From positions 51,618 to 115,617 of the forward strand of contig JAXLXF010000025.1 in assembly GCA_046328125.1 (NCBI GenBank): a stretch of DNA of 64,000 bases, written 5' to 3'. A program made the position numbers and the translations under genes. Origin of the DNA: JADZEM01 sp046328125. GTDB lineage: Bacteria; Chloroflexota; UBA6077; JACCZL01. Positions 1 through 8,862 of the stretch are shown piece after piece (the first letter of the stretch is position 1; each line of letters opens with the position of its first letter). Below the pieces are notes generated by a model. That model saw nothing but the letters and a program-made list of their open reading frames with translations. It searched no databases and had not been told where the DNA came from.

Positions 1-81
1 TCGATCCAGTACCGCTTCCGCTCGCCGGCCGACCGCATGGTCATCTCGGCCATGTTCCGCCTGGGCGACGCCCAGTTCTAG
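1..81 (+). CDS. C-terminal tail of an unidentified protein (partial)
   Basis: An open frame enters from the left edge and ends at TAG 79-81, giving 26 residues that finish with LGDAQF. The next gene starts 1 nt after the stop, so the two are probably co-transcribed. Too little remains to name a family. Confidence 0.5.
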   Translation, partial: SIQYRFRSPADRMVISAMFRLGDAQF

Positions 82-82
82 G

Positions 83-409
83 GTGCCCGGTCCGGCCGGT
101 CAGGTGACCCGCGCGACCGTCTGGTTTGACGGCGCGCCGGTCACGATCCTGCCGAAACGCGCCCCGGTCGGCAGCAGCGAGCCGATCCGGGGCCGCACGC
201 TGGCCGTCTTTCCTGACGTTCCGTCAGGCCCGCCGCCGCCCGAGCTCCGTGTCGCGCACACGGCCACCGTCGAGCCGGGCGGCCGCCCCGCCCGAGCCGT
301 CCTCGACCTGACGGAGGCCCAAGCGCGCCGGACCGGGGCGGCGCTCGGTCTGGAGTCGGTTCTGTTCTGGGACGGCCGCCGCGCCCAGCTCCTCGACTGC
401 CAAACGTAA
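83..409 (+). CDS. hypothetical protein, 108 aa
   Basis: A GTG start sits 1 nt after the preceding stop, which argues for translational coupling to the truncated upstream gene. The 108-residue product is rich in Pro, Arg and Ala, with no signal peptide, membrane segment or motif that I recognise. The residues RAVLDLTEAQARRTGAALGL look like an amphipathic helix. The gene ends just before a large palindrome at 410-497. An overlapping antisense frame exists at 141-485 but has no support. The product is unknown. Confidence 0.45.
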   Translation: MPGPAGQVTRATVWFDGAPVTILPKRAPVGSSEPIRGRTLAVFPDVPSGPPPPELRVAHTATVEPGGRPARAVLDLTEAQARRTGAALGLESVLFWDGRRAQLLDCQT

Positions 410-497
410 CCCCGCCCCCGGCGGGCGCTCGAATTGCGCCCCTACGGCGCAGGCCGGCTGTAGGGGCGCAATTCATTGCGCCCACTGGGGGGCGGGG
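410..497. terminator. nested palindrome between convergent genes
   Basis: Outer arms CCCCGCCCCC (410-419) and GGGGGCGGGG (488-497) are exact complements. They enclose a perfect 15-bp inverted repeat, GAATTGCGCCCCTAC (431-445) and its complement (460-474). It lies between converging genes, so a bidirectional terminator is the simplest role. The core belongs to the GCGCAATGAATTGCGCC class of repeat also seen near 54370. Confidence 0.6.
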
Positions 498-506
498 CTT
501 TCCCGC

Positions 507-1580
507 TCAGACCGTTGGTGCCTCCACCTTGACTGCGCGCCCCTCGTCGGAGCTCAGGTGGGCGGCGTCCATGACCGCCTGAACTCGCAGTCCCTGGCGG
601 AAGTCCGCGAACTCTGCCGAGCTCTCGCCGCGCACCCGCGCCACCAGCCGGTCCGCTAGCTCCACGAACGGCGCCAGCCTCGGGTCGCCGCTCACCGTCC
701 GGACCAGTCGGCTCGGAATCTCGGCCGGCTCCCAGCCGCCACGCCCGGTCGCCGTCAGCACCTGCTCGTCTGCCTCGATGGCGAGCGCGCCTTCGGTGCC
801 GTACGCCTCCAGCCGCAGGCCGCCTGGACGGGTCACGCCGCTCAGATCGACGGTGCAGCGCGCCCCGCTCGCGAATCGGAGGAGGAGCGCGCAGTCGTCG
901 TCGGCCGTCACCTCACCCCAGCCCTTGCCGTCCTCGGTCGGGCGACGGGTCACGAACGTGTTGAGCTGCGCCGTAACCTCGGTGATGTCGCCGAACCACC
1001 ACAGCAGCGAGTCGATCAGGTGCGAGCCGAGCGCCCCGAAGATCCCGCCGTCCTTCTCGCGCTCCGACCACCAGTTGAATGCCCGGCTGTTCGTCTCGGC
1101 CAGCATCCCGAGCAGCCAGCCCCAGCGGATCACGCGCGGCTCGCCCAGGTGTCCAGCGTCGATCAGCTCCTTGAGATAGGAGCGAGCCGGCCGGTACCGA
1201 AACTCATGGTCGACGCCGTGCACCAGGCCCGAGCGCTCGGCCACCTGGACCATCTCGACGGCCTGGGCCAGGTTCGAGGCGAACGGCTTCTCGCAAAAGA
1301 CGTGGCGTCCCCGCGCGATGCTCGCCAGCGTCATCTCGTGGTGCAGGTACGGCGGCGTGACGATACTCACGACGTCACACTCGACCTCGTCCAGCATCCG
1401 CTGCCAATCGCCGTACGCGTTCGGAATGCCGAACTTCTCGGCGGTGTCGGCGGCGCGCTGCTCGCGGGCACTGGCGACCGCCACCACTTCGACGCCCGGC
1501 AGCAGCTGGAAGCCGGGAATCTGGACCGACGAGGCGAAGCTGGTGCCGATCACGGCGACCCGAACCGGTTGTAGCGACAT
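507..1580 (-). CDS. Gfo/Idh/MocA family NAD(P)-dependent oxidoreductase
   Basis: The 357-aa product has the family layout: an N-terminal Rossmann fold beginning RVAVIGTSFA (residues 7-16), the EKP motif at 97-99 whose Lys contacts cofactor and substrate, and a C-terminal beta-sheet domain with GALGSHLID (182-190) carrying the probable catalytic His187. Such enzymes oxidise or reduce sugars, inositols or related polyols in the cytoplasm; the substrate cannot be read from sequence. The first glycine-rich loop is IGTSFA rather than the usual GxGxxG, a mild deviation. The gene is divergent from the DedA-like gene at 1655 and no sugar genes are adjacent. Confidence 0.85.
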   Translation of the reverse strand: MSLQPVRVAVIGTSFASSVQIPGFQLLPGVEVVAVASAREQRAADTAEKFGIPNAYGDWQRMLDEVECDVVSIVTPPYLHHEMTLASIARGRHVFCEKPFASNLAQAVEMVQVAERSGLVHGVDHEFRYRPARSYLKELIDAGHLGEPRVIRWGWLLGMLAETNSRAFNWWSEREKDGGIFGALGSHLIDSLLWWFGDITEVTAQLNTFVTRRPTEDGKGWGEVTADDDCALLLRFASGARCTVDLSGVTRPGGLRLEAYGTEGALAIEADEQVLTATGRGGWEPAEIPSRLVRTVSGDPRLAPFVELADRLVARVRGESSAEFADFRQGLRVQAVMDAAHLSSDEGRAVKVEAPTV

Positions 1581-1654
1581 CGCGCAGCTCCTGACGACGA
1601 GGGTGACCTCTTACAATCAGCCGGCAGTGTAGCGGACGAACGGGAGGCCACCGA

Positions 1655-2305
1655 GTGCGCCACTATCTTCTGGCGGCGGGCGCGATCCTCGCGTTCTTCC
1701 TGGTGCTGTTCCTGGTCGGCGAGGCGGCCGGCATCCCCCTGCTCGAAGACCCGACGCCCTGGCTGGAGCGGGCCGGCTGGCTCTCGGCGGCGATCGGCGT
1801 GTCCCTGCTGGCCGCCGACGTCCTGCTCCCGATCCCGTCCAACGTCATCATGATCGCGCACGGCGCCCTGTTCGGCACGGTCGTCGGCACCGTGCTCTCG
1901 CTGCTCGGCAGCATGCTGGCGGCCGGCGCGGGTTTCTGGATCGGGCGACGGGGCGGGCCGCTGCTGGCGCTGGCCGTGCCACCCGACGAGCGTGCCCGCG
2001 CCGACAGATTCCTGGCACGCTGGGGCATCCTGGCGATCCTGGTCAGCCGGCCGCTCCCGCTCCTGGCCGAGACGATCACCGTCCTGGCCGGCGCCTCGGC
2101 GCTCGGCTGGCGACCGTCGATGCTGGCCGCGCTGGTCGGCTCGCTGCCGCCCTGCCTGTTCTATGCCTGGGCCGGGGCCGCCTCGATTGGCTTCGAGGGC
2201 GGCGCGCTCGTGTTCGGCGGGGTCATTCTGCTGGCAATCGCGGTCGGACTGATCGGCCGGCAACTGGAGCGCGCGCGGCCGGCGCCATCCGAATCGAGCG
2301 GCTGA
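1655..2305 (+). CDS. DedA/VTT-domain (TVP38/TMEM64-like) membrane protein
   Basis: The 216-aa integral membrane protein starts at GTG with GGGAGG at 1642-1647. A first hydrophobic segment (about residues 3-25) is followed by a core resembling the SNARE-associated/VTT domain: PIPSNVIMIAHGALFG, then a glycine-rich loop and ISRPLPLLAE-like reentrant motif (here LVSRPLPLLAE), typical of DedA and TVP38 proteins. Relatives act as lipid scramblases or undecaprenyl-phosphate/phospholipid translocases; the substrate here is not known. Downstream is a short tandem array of GGCGGTC (about 2308-2330). Confidence 0.75.
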   Translation: MRHYLLAAGAILAFFLVLFLVGEAAGIPLLEDPTPWLERAGWLSAAIGVSLLAADVLLPIPSNVIMIAHGALFGTVVGTVLSLLGSMLAAGAGFWIGRRGGPLLALAVPPDERARADRFLARWGILAILVSRPLPLLAETITVLAGASALGWRPSMLAALVGSLPPCLFYAWAGAASIGFEGGALVFGGVILLAIAVGLIGRQLERARPAPSESSG

Positions 2306-2406
2306 GTGGCGGTCGGCGGTCGGCGGTCGGCGAATGGTAGTCTTTACCGACGGCTGGCAGCCGAGAGCTGACAGCACACCCGTGTCAGACAGCGAGGTCG
2401 CACCAC

Positions 2407-3321
2407 ATGAGCCTGCCAGCACGCGTCACCATGCGCGAAGTCGGCACCCGAGACGGCATCCAGAGCCTCGGCGCATTCGTGGCAACCGAGCACAAGATCG
2501 AGATGGCGAACCGCCTTGCCACGACCGGCCTGACCAGGATCGAGGTCACCTCGTTCGTCAGCCCGAAAGCCGTCCCGCAGATGGCGGACGCCGAAGCCGT
2601 CATGGCCGGCGTCACGCGCGTCCCGGGCGTCGCCTGGGAGACGCTTGTCCCGAACGTACGCGGCACCGAGCGCGCCCTGGCAACCCGTCCTGACCGGATC
2701 CTGGTGGTGCTCTCCGCCAGCGACGCCTTCAATCTGAAGAACATCCGGATGACCATCGAGGACTCGCTCACCAGCATCGGCGAGATCATCCCCCAGGCGC
2801 ACCAGGCGAACGTCGAGGTGGTTGCGGCAATCTCGACCAGCTTTGGCTGCCCGTATTCCGGCGACGTGCCCGAGGAGCGCCTGTTCAGCGTGATCGAGCG
2901 GCTCCTCGCGCTCGGCGCCGACGAGGTGAGCATCGCCGACACGACGGGCATGGCGAACCCGCTCCAGGTCGAACGAACCGTCAGCCGGGTGTTGGATCGC
3001 TGGCCGGACGCCCATTTCCAATTGCATTTCCACAACACGCGTGGGATGGGCCTCGCCAACGTCGTGGCCGGCCTGCGCGCCGGGGTGACCGTCTACGACG
3101 CCTCGATTGGCGGCATCGGCGGCTGTCCGTTCGCGCCGAAGGCGACCGGCAACGTCTCGACCGAAGACGTCGTCCACATGCTGCACGAGATGGGCGTCGA
3201 GACCGGCGTCGACCTGGGCGCCTTGATCGGCTGCGCCAACCGGATGAGCGAGATCCTGGGCAGAGAGCTGCCCGGCCAGGTGATGAAAGCCGGCCCGCGC
3301 AGCGCCCTCCACGCCGCCTGA
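2407..3321 (+). CDS. mvaB: hydroxymethylglutaryl-CoA lyase family protein
   Basis: The 304-aa TIM-barrel protein carries all HMGL-like landmarks: EVGTRDGIQS near the start (Arg15, Asp16), HFHNTRG with the metal-binding His207 and His209, and the mobile G-loop GIGGCPFAP with catalytic Cys240. HMG-CoA lyase cleaves HMG-CoA to acetoacetate and acetyl-CoA in leucine or ketone-body catabolism. Related lyases acting on other 3-hydroxy-3-methyl acyl-CoAs share these residues, so exact specificity is inferred. No other leucine-degradation genes lie next to it; a livHMGF importer begins 1.8 kb downstream. Confidence 0.85.
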   Translation: MSLPARVTMREVGTRDGIQSLGAFVATEHKIEMANRLATTGLTRIEVTSFVSPKAVPQMADAEAVMAGVTRVPGVAWETLVPNVRGTERALATRPDRILVVLSASDAFNLKNIRMTIEDSLTSIGEIIPQAHQANVEVVAAISTSFGCPYSGDVPEERLFSVIERLLALGADEVSIADTTGMANPLQVERTVSRVLDRWPDAHFQLHFHNTRGMGLANVVAGLRAGVTVYDASIGGIGGCPFAPKATGNVSTEDVVHMLHEMGVETGVDLGALIGCANRMSEILGRELPGQVMKAGPRSALHAA

Positions 3322-3375
3322 CCGACCGGGAGCTCCACGGCACGGGATAGCCGACAAGGCTGCAATCGTGCCACC

Positions 3376-3415
3376 GGGCGCGTCTTCCGTCGTTCTGACA
3401 ATGACGGATGCGCCC
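3376..3415 (+). terminator. hairpin downstream of mvaB
   Basis: GGGCGC (3376-3381) pairs with GCGCCC (3410-3415). Inside it CCGTC pairs with GACGG around a short loop. There is no U-tract. It may terminate the mvaB transcript or be a dispersed repeat. Confidence 0.4.
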
Positions 3416-3486
3416 CACCGGCCTCATATGTCTGGACCCGGCCGGCCTTGACGCGCCTCGTCAACAGGGGGTACACCACGCCGGCC

Positions 3487-4824
3487 ATGAAAGTGCTTAC
3501 CAGCTCCTTGCTCGCGGCGTTCGTCCTGATGCTGCCGTTGTCCGCGATCGCCGCCCCGACCTACCAGGCCACCGTGGACGTCAAATCCATCGCGATCGTC
3601 AAGGCGGACCTGCCGTCCGGCTTCGAGATCGTGCCGGACCGAACCGTCTCCGAGGACCGAGATAGTGGCGTCGCCGTCTACGACGTCACGTTCTCGCGCG
3701 AGCGGACGGCCGCGAACCTGGCGGCCGGCCCGTTCGAGGTGCGCAGCGGCGTGGCGCGAACGGCCCAGACGGACGACGCGACGTTGCAGTTCGACAGCAC
3801 GAAAGAAGCGTTCGTCGGCGAGGGCTGGACCGAGACCGGCGTGCCGCAGCTCGGCGACGAGGCGGTCGGCCTGACCCAGACCACCGACGGCGAGGGTGGC
3901 AAGATCTCCCACTTCTCGTACCTGTTCCGCAAGAACACGTACATCATGATGATCGGCGTTCGAGGCCGGCCCGAAGCCACCAAGATGAACGACGCCGTCT
4001 CGCTGGCGATCGTTGTCTCGGGCCGCCTCGACAAGGCGCTCAGCGGCGGCTCGACCGGGAGCACCGGCTCCACGACTGCTCCGAGCGGCCCGACGAGCTC
4101 CAGCGGCGCCACCACCCCGCGTGCCACCGGCGAAAAGGTGAAGGTAGTCAACGCCGACGGCGGCTCCGTCAACATGCGCGCTGAGCCCTCGACCGGCGCG
4201 GCGGTCGTGACCCAGGTCGCCGAGGGCACCGTCCTCGACGTGGTCGGCCCGAACAAGGACGGCGACGGTCGCACCTGGCGCAATGTGCGCACGGCTGACA
4301 ACCAGACCGGCTGGATCGCCTCGACCTTCCTGGAGACGGTCACCCCGGCTCCGCCGACGCCCGCCGCCTCGCCAGCTCCGGCAGCGCCCCGTGCGGCCAC
4401 ACCGGTGCCGACCGAGACGACGACCGATCCCTCTGCCACACCTGACGCATCGCCGTCACCGTCACCGTCGGCATCGCCTGCTCCGGATGCATCCAGCAAC
4501 AACACGTTTCGCGGCTCGGGCAACGGCCTGGTGATCGAGGGCCAGATTCGCGACCTGAACCTCTCGTCTGGCAAGCAGCTGGTGAAGGTTCGCGTCACGC
4601 GAAACGGCGGCCCGGTCCAGGGTGCGTTCGTGGACATCACGGCGCGGCTGGACGCCAAGCGGTACCGCTCGATCAAGGCCGACACGACCAACGACAGCGG
4701 CTGGACCGAGGCCGAATGGGACATGGAAGGTCCGGCCGGCACCTACGAAGTCCAGGTTGACGTCAAAACCGCTGTCGACGGCCCGGTCACCACGGCGAAG
4801 TCATCGTTCAAGTGGAAGTCATAG
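3487..4824 (+). CDS. secreted protein with bacterial SH3 domain and Ig-like C-terminal domain
   Basis: The ATG at 3487 is preferred over the in-frame upstream start at 3448 because it gives a clear signal peptide, MKVLTSSLLAAFVLMLPLSA. The 445-aa mature protein has an unassigned N-terminal domain (about 25-185), a Ser/Thr/Gly linker, an SH3b-type domain (about 205-280, with VNMRAEPSTGAAVVTQV and TGWIAS), a long Pro/Ala/Ser/Thr linker, and a C-terminal beta-sandwich resembling Ig-like or carboxypeptidase-regulatory domains. It is probably exported and anchored to, or binding, cell-wall or surface polymers. It stands alone between hairpins; function unknown. Confidence 0.7.
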   Translation: MKVLTSSLLAAFVLMLPLSAIAAPTYQATVDVKSIAIVKADLPSGFEIVPDRTVSEDRDSGVAVYDVTFSRERTAANLAAGPFEVRSGVARTAQTDDATLQFDSTKEAFVGEGWTETGVPQLGDEAVGLTQTTDGEGGKISHFSYLFRKNTYIMMIGVRGRPEATKMNDAVSLAIVVSGRLDKALSGGSTGSTGSTTAPSGPTSSSGATTPRATGEKVKVVNADGGSVNMRAEPSTGAAVVTQVAEGTVLDVVGPNKDGDGRTWRNVRTADNQTGWIASTFLETVTPAPPTPAASPAPAAPRAATPVPTETTTDPSATPDASPSPSPSASPAPDASSNNTFRGSGNGLVIEGQIRDLNLSSGKQLVKVRVTRNGGPVQGAFVDITARLDAKRYRSIKADTTNDSGWTEAEWDMEGPAGTYEVQVDVKTAVDGPVTTAKSSFKWKS

Positions 4825-4906
4825 TCCCGGGGCGCTCTGTAGGATCTCGGACATCCACAGCCCCGCCTGCGGCGTGACAAAGCGCGCAGGCCAGGCGTTG
4901 TGCGCC

Positions 4907-5046
4907 GGGTGTGCATCAGATCTTTGGGGGCGCGATGAATCGCGCCCGTACCAGGGGGTCCTGCCTTGTACGGGCGCGATTCATCGCGCCCCCTGATTTA
5001 TCGCACCCCAGGTGTCTGGCTCAGCACAAAACTCTGACGCACACCC
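4907..5046. mobile_element. MITE-like element, copy 1
   Basis: Terminal inverted repeats of 20 bp match at 17 positions: GGGTGTGCATCAGATCTTTG (4907-4926) and the complement of CAAAACTCTGACGCACACCC (5027-5046). The interior holds a long palindrome built on GCGCGATGAATCGCGCCC (about 4926-4992). The flanks TTGTGCGCC (4898-4906) and TTGTGCGTC (5047-5055) agree at 8 of 9 bases and may be a target-site duplication, although the TIR itself contains a similar string. It has no coding capacity. It ends 94 nt before the livH start, so it could affect livH transcription. Confidence 0.6.
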
Positions 5047-5140
5047 TTGTGCGTCCCGAGGCTTGCATTCGACGCGACGAATGCGTACCCTACGGGCACC
5101 CCGGGGGTCGCCCTCACGACGCCGACCCTGGAGAGTGGCT

Positions 5141-6103
5141 GTGACATGGTATGAGACCGCGCTCCAGATCCTGCTGATCGGCCTCGCGAACGGGTCGATC
5201 ATCGCCCTGATCGCTCTGGGGTACACGCTGGTCTACGGCATCATCGAGTTGATCAACTTCGCGCACGGCGACGTGTTCATGATCGGCACCATGATCGCGC
5301 TCACGACCTTCACGGTGGTGCCCGCGATGATGGGCGTGCGGCGCGTCTCGCTCCTGCCGGGCGGTATGGTGATCGCGCTGGTGATCGCGGCACTCTTCCT
5401 CGCGATGGCCGGCTGCGCGTTACTGAACATGACCATCGAGCGGTTAGCGTACCGTCCGCTCAGACGAGCGCCGCGGCTCGCGCCGCTGATCTCGGCGATC
5501 GGCGTCTCGTTCATGCTGGTGAACGTGGGGCTGTTCTGGAAAGGTCCGTCGCCCGTGGACTTCCCGTCGCCGCACCCGGTCCTGGAGTACGACATCCTGA
5601 ACGACCTGCTCGGCATCAAGACGACGATCTTCTTCAAGGTGAAGGATCTCGGCGTGATGCTGCTGGCGCTGCCGTTGATGGTCGGGCTGAGCCTCTTCGT
5701 CAGCCGCACCCGACTCGGCAAGGCGATGCGCGCCACCGCTCAGGATCGTGAAGCTGCGGCGATGATGGGCATCAACATCAACCAGACCATCGCGCTGACG
5801 TTCTTGCTGGGCGGCGCCCTCGCTGGCGCTGCTGGCCTGATCAACGGGACGTACAACAACACGGCCTGGTACCTCCAGGGGTTCCGAGGCGGCCTGATGG
5901 CGTTCACGGCAGCGGTCCTGGGTGGCATCGGCAACCTGTACGGCGCCTTCCTGGGCGGCCTCATGATTGGCGTCGTGGCTGCCAGCAGCGACTTCCTGCT
6001 CGATCCACGCTGGACCCAGGCCGTGGTGTTCGGCATGTTGATCATGACGCTCGTCTTCAAGCCGACCGGACTGCTCGGCGAAGCGTCCACCGAGCGAGCC
6101 TGA
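5141..6103 (+). CDS. livH: branched-chain amino acid ABC transporter permease LivH
   Basis: The start chosen is GTG 5141 with GGAGAG at 5130-5135. It removes a 43-residue non-hydrophobic extension that would overlap the MITE and yields 320 aa of usual family length. The product is an inner-membrane permease with about eight hydrophobic segments and the LivH signature region around IALGYTLVYGIIELINFAHG. It pairs with LivM to form the translocation pore for Leu/Ile/Val or related amino acids, amides or urea. First gene of a tight livH-livM-livG-livF operon. Confidence 0.9.
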   Translation: MTWYETALQILLIGLANGSIIALIALGYTLVYGIIELINFAHGDVFMIGTMIALTTFTVVPAMMGVRRVSLLPGGMVIALVIAALFLAMAGCALLNMTIERLAYRPLRRAPRLAPLISAIGVSFMLVNVGLFWKGPSPVDFPSPHPVLEYDILNDLLGIKTTIFFKVKDLGVMLLALPLMVGLSLFVSRTRLGKAMRATAQDREAAAMMGININQTIALTFLLGGALAGAAGLINGTYNNTAWYLQGFRGGLMAFTAAVLGGIGNLYGAFLGGLMIGVVAASSDFLLDPRWTQAVVFGMLIMTLVFKPTGLLGEASTERA

Positions 6104-6106
6104 TCG

Positions 6107-7297
6107 ATGACCGACGAGCCTGTCGCGGCGACGCGTGCACCCACCCCCGAGGCGCTCGCTGCCGTCCAGCGAGCGCCGGCCCACGCACAGCCGTCGTCTC
6201 AGGCGGCCGGCCTGAGCCAGCAGACGCGCAGTCGCGTGTTGTTTGCCGTCTTCGTGGCGGCCCTGGTGCTCTACCCGCTGGTGGATCGCGGACTCGGCAT
6301 CGGGCGCATGGGCAGCATGAACCCGATCCTGATCTTCATGCTGCTGGCGCTCGGGCTGAACATCGTGGTCGGGTTCGCGGGCCTGCTGGACCTGGGCTAC
6401 GCCGCTTTCTTCGCCATCGGCGGCTACACCGTCGCCTTTCTGACGGCGCCACAGAGCCCGCTGGTGGCTCGCGGTGTCGTCGTGGACTACTGGATCGCGC
6501 TGCCGATCTCGTTCGTGGTCGCCGCCGTCTTCGGCTTGATCCTCGGCGCGCCGACCTTGCGCCTGCGCGGCGACTATCTCGCCATCGTGACGCTGGCGTT
6601 CGGCGAGATCGTACCGCAGGCGATCCGCAACCTCGAGTCGATCACCAACGGCACCAAGGGGATGAACCCGATCGGCCGCCCGACGTTCGGCAGTGTCGAG
6701 CTGCTCGCGTCCGATCAGGTGCCGTGGTACTACCTGATTCTGGCGGTCAGCGCCTTCTCGGTGTTCATCATCGTGCGCCTGCGTGATTCGAGATTAGGCC
6801 GAGCCTGGATGGCGATGCGCGAGGACGAGATCGCGGCCGCCAGCATGGGCATCAACCTGACCAAGACGAAGCTGCTGGCGTTCGCGCTCGGCGCGTCGTT
6901 CTCCGGCTTCGGCGGCGCCCTCTACGCCTCGATGCTCCAGTACATCGGTCCGGACCAGTTCGACTTCAGCATCTCGATCATCCTGCTCGCGATGATCATC
7001 ATGGGCGGCATCGGCAACATCTGGGGCGTCATGTTCGGCGCGATCGTGCTCGGCGCGTTCAACTTCATCCTGGTGGACAGCCTGAGCGGCTGGCTGAAGA
7101 CGACGAGCGCGGTGCTCGGGATGCCGTTCCTGGCTCAGATCGACCTCGTGAACGCCAAGCTGTTCATCTTCGGCCTGGCGCTGGTGCTCATGATGCTGCT
7201 GCGTCCAGAGGGCATCTTCCCGAGCGCGCAGCGCCGCGCCGAGATGCGCCAGGGCCGTGCCCGTCCGGGCCTCTCGTCGAACGGCGTGAAGGCGTAG
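6107..7297 (+). CDS. livM: branched-chain amino acid ABC transporter permease LivM
   Basis: The 396-aa polytopic membrane protein begins 3 nt after livH. Following a hydrophilic N-terminal extension of about 45 residues are the LivM core segments, including LGLNIVVGFAGLLDLGYAAF and the EAA-like cytoplasmic loop around GRAWMAMREDEIAAASMGIN. It forms the pore with LivH. A later in-frame start is possible because no strong ribosome-binding site precedes ATG 6107; translation may be coupled to livH. Confidence 0.9.
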   Translation: MTDEPVAATRAPTPEALAAVQRAPAHAQPSSQAAGLSQQTRSRVLFAVFVAALVLYPLVDRGLGIGRMGSMNPILIFMLLALGLNIVVGFAGLLDLGYAAFFAIGGYTVAFLTAPQSPLVARGVVVDYWIALPISFVVAAVFGLILGAPTLRLRGDYLAIVTLAFGEIVPQAIRNLESITNGTKGMNPIGRPTFGSVELLASDQVPWYYLILAVSAFSVFIIVRLRDSRLGRAWMAMREDEIAAASMGINLTKTKLLAFALGASFSGFGGALYASMLQYIGPDQFDFSISIILLAMIIMGGIGNIWGVMFGAIVLGAFNFILVDSLSGWLKTTSAVLGMPFLAQIDLVNAKLFIFGLALVLMMLLRPEGIFPSAQRRAEMRQGRARPGLSSNGVKA

Positions 7298-7308
7298 CGA
7301 GTCACCAG

Positions 7309-8094
7309 ATGCCTGCACCGATTCTCGAAGCCCGCAAGGTCACCAAGCGCTTCGGCGGGCTGGTGGCCGTCAGCGAGGTCGATTTCACGATTGAGGAGCG
7401 CTCGATCGTCAGCCTGATCGGGCCGAACGGCGCCGGCAAGACGACGTTCTTCAACATGATCGCCGGCCTCTACCGCCCCTCGTCCGGCGAGATCCGCTTC
7501 AATGGTCAGCAGCTGGAAACCACCGCGCCCCACAAGATCACCAGCCTGGGGATCGCGCGCACGTTCCAGAACATCCGCCTGTTCGCCACGATGAGCGCCC
7601 TCGACAACGTGCTGGTCGGGATGCACACGCGGTTGAAGTCGCACCCGATTCAGGCGGTACTCGGCCTGAAGAGCGAGCGTGAGGAGGAGCGCCGGGCACG
7701 CGAGCGCGCCCACGAGCTGCTGGAGTTCGTCGGGCTGCCGGACGTCTCGGAGACCTGGGCCAGGAACCTCCCGTACGGCGACCAGCGCCGACTGGAGATC
7801 GCACGTGCGCTCGCGACGCAGCCAACACTCCTGCTCCTGGACGAGCCGTCGGCTGGCATGAACCCCCAGGAGCGCAACGCCCTCACCGACCTGATCCGCC
7901 GCCTCCGCTCGGAGCTCGGGCTGACCGTTTTCCTGATCGAGCACCACATGGGGATGGTGATGGGGATCTCCGACCGGGTCACGGTGCTGGATCACGGCAT
8001 GAAGATCGCCGAGGGCTCGCCGCTCGACGTCCAGCGCAACCCACAGGTGATCGAAGCGTATCTCGGTCGCGCGGCCACCGCCGAGGCGCACTGA
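7309..8094 (+). CDS. livG: branched-chain amino acid ABC transporter ATP-binding protein LivG
   Basis: This 261-aa cytoplasmic ATPase has Walker A GPNGAGKT (about residues 38-45), a variant signature LPYGDQRRLEIARAL, Walker B TLLLLDEPSAGMNP and the LivG-typical C-terminal tail PQVIEAYLG. It hydrolyses ATP together with LivF to drive import through LivHM. It lies 11 nt after livM and 3 nt before livF. Confidence 0.92.
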   Translation: MPAPILEARKVTKRFGGLVAVSEVDFTIEERSIVSLIGPNGAGKTTFFNMIAGLYRPSSGEIRFNGQQLETTAPHKITSLGIARTFQNIRLFATMSALDNVLVGMHTRLKSHPIQAVLGLKSEREEERRARERAHELLEFVGLPDVSETWARNLPYGDQRRLEIARALATQPTLLLLDEPSAGMNPQERNALTDLIRRLRSELGLTVFLIEHHMGMVMGISDRVTVLDHGMKIAEGSPLDVQRNPQVIEAYLGRAATAEAH

Positions 8095-8097
8095 CCG

Positions 8098-8811
8098 ATG
8101 GCGACGCTCGAGCTCAGCAACATTCACACCTACTACGGCAACATCCACGCGCTCCAGGGCATCAGCATCGACGTGAAGGACGGCGAGATCGTGACGTTGA
8201 TCGGCGCGAACGGCGCTGGCAAGAGCACGACCTTGCGCACGATCTCGGGCCTGCTCCAGCCGCGCGAGGGCGAGGTCCGCCTGGACGGCCAGCGCATCAA
8301 CGACCTGCCGCCGCACGTCGTCGTCGAGCGCGGCGTCTGCCAGGTGCCGGAAGGGCGGCGGATCTTCTCACGGATGACCGTCCGCGAAAATCTGGAGATG
8401 GGCGCGTTCTCCCGCAAGGACAAGGCCGCCATCACCACGGATCTGGACCGCGTCTTCGAGCTGTTCCCGCGCTTGAAGGAACGCGTCAGCCAGAAGGGGG
8501 GGACGCTGTCGGGCGGCGAGCAGCAGATGCTGGCCATAGGCCGCGCGATGATGGCCCGCCCGCGCATCCTGTTGCTGGACGAGCCGTCGATGGGGCTGGC
8601 TCCGATCCTGGTCGAGACGATCTTCCAGACGATTCTGGAGATCAACGCCCAGGGCGTGACAGTGTTGCTGGTGGAGCAGAACGCGGTCATGGCCCTTCAG
8701 ATCGCGCATCGAGGCTACGTGCTGGAAACCGGCACGATCGTGCTGGCCGATTCCGCCGAAAGCCTGCGCCAGAACGAGACGGTCCAGAAGGCGTACCTCG
8801 GCATCGAGTAA
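8098..8811 (+). CDS. livF: branched-chain amino acid ABC transporter ATP-binding protein LivF
   Basis: This 237-aa ATPase has Walker A GANGAGKST, signature LSGGEQQMLAIGRAM, Walker B ILLLDEPSMGLAP and the LivF tail ending VQKAYLG. It forms the ATPase pair with LivG. It is the last transport gene of the operon. No periplasmic-type binding protein (livK) precedes or follows, so the receptor must be encoded elsewhere; a broken gene of that receptor family occurs at 53.6-55.1 kb. Confidence 0.92.
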   Translation: MATLELSNIHTYYGNIHALQGISIDVKDGEIVTLIGANGAGKSTTLRTISGLLQPREGEVRLDGQRINDLPPHVVVERGVCQVPEGRRIFSRMTVRENLEMGAFSRKDKAAITTDLDRVFELFPRLKERVSQKGGTLSGGEQQMLAIGRAMMARPRILLLDEPSMGLAPILVETIFQTILEINAQGVTVLLVEQNAVMALQIAHRGYVLETGTIVLADSAESLRQNETVQKAYLGIE

Positions 8812-8862
8812 GCTTCCTTCATAGCCTCATTGGCGAAGCAGCGCGGCGTCGGAGGGCAGCTG

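Noticed and set aside
1550..2422. 290-aa antisense frame over the DedA-like gene
   Set aside because: It covers a well-supported membrane-protein gene on the other strand and its translation is low-complexity Arg/Gln/Asp-rich, typical of a high-GC shadow frame.
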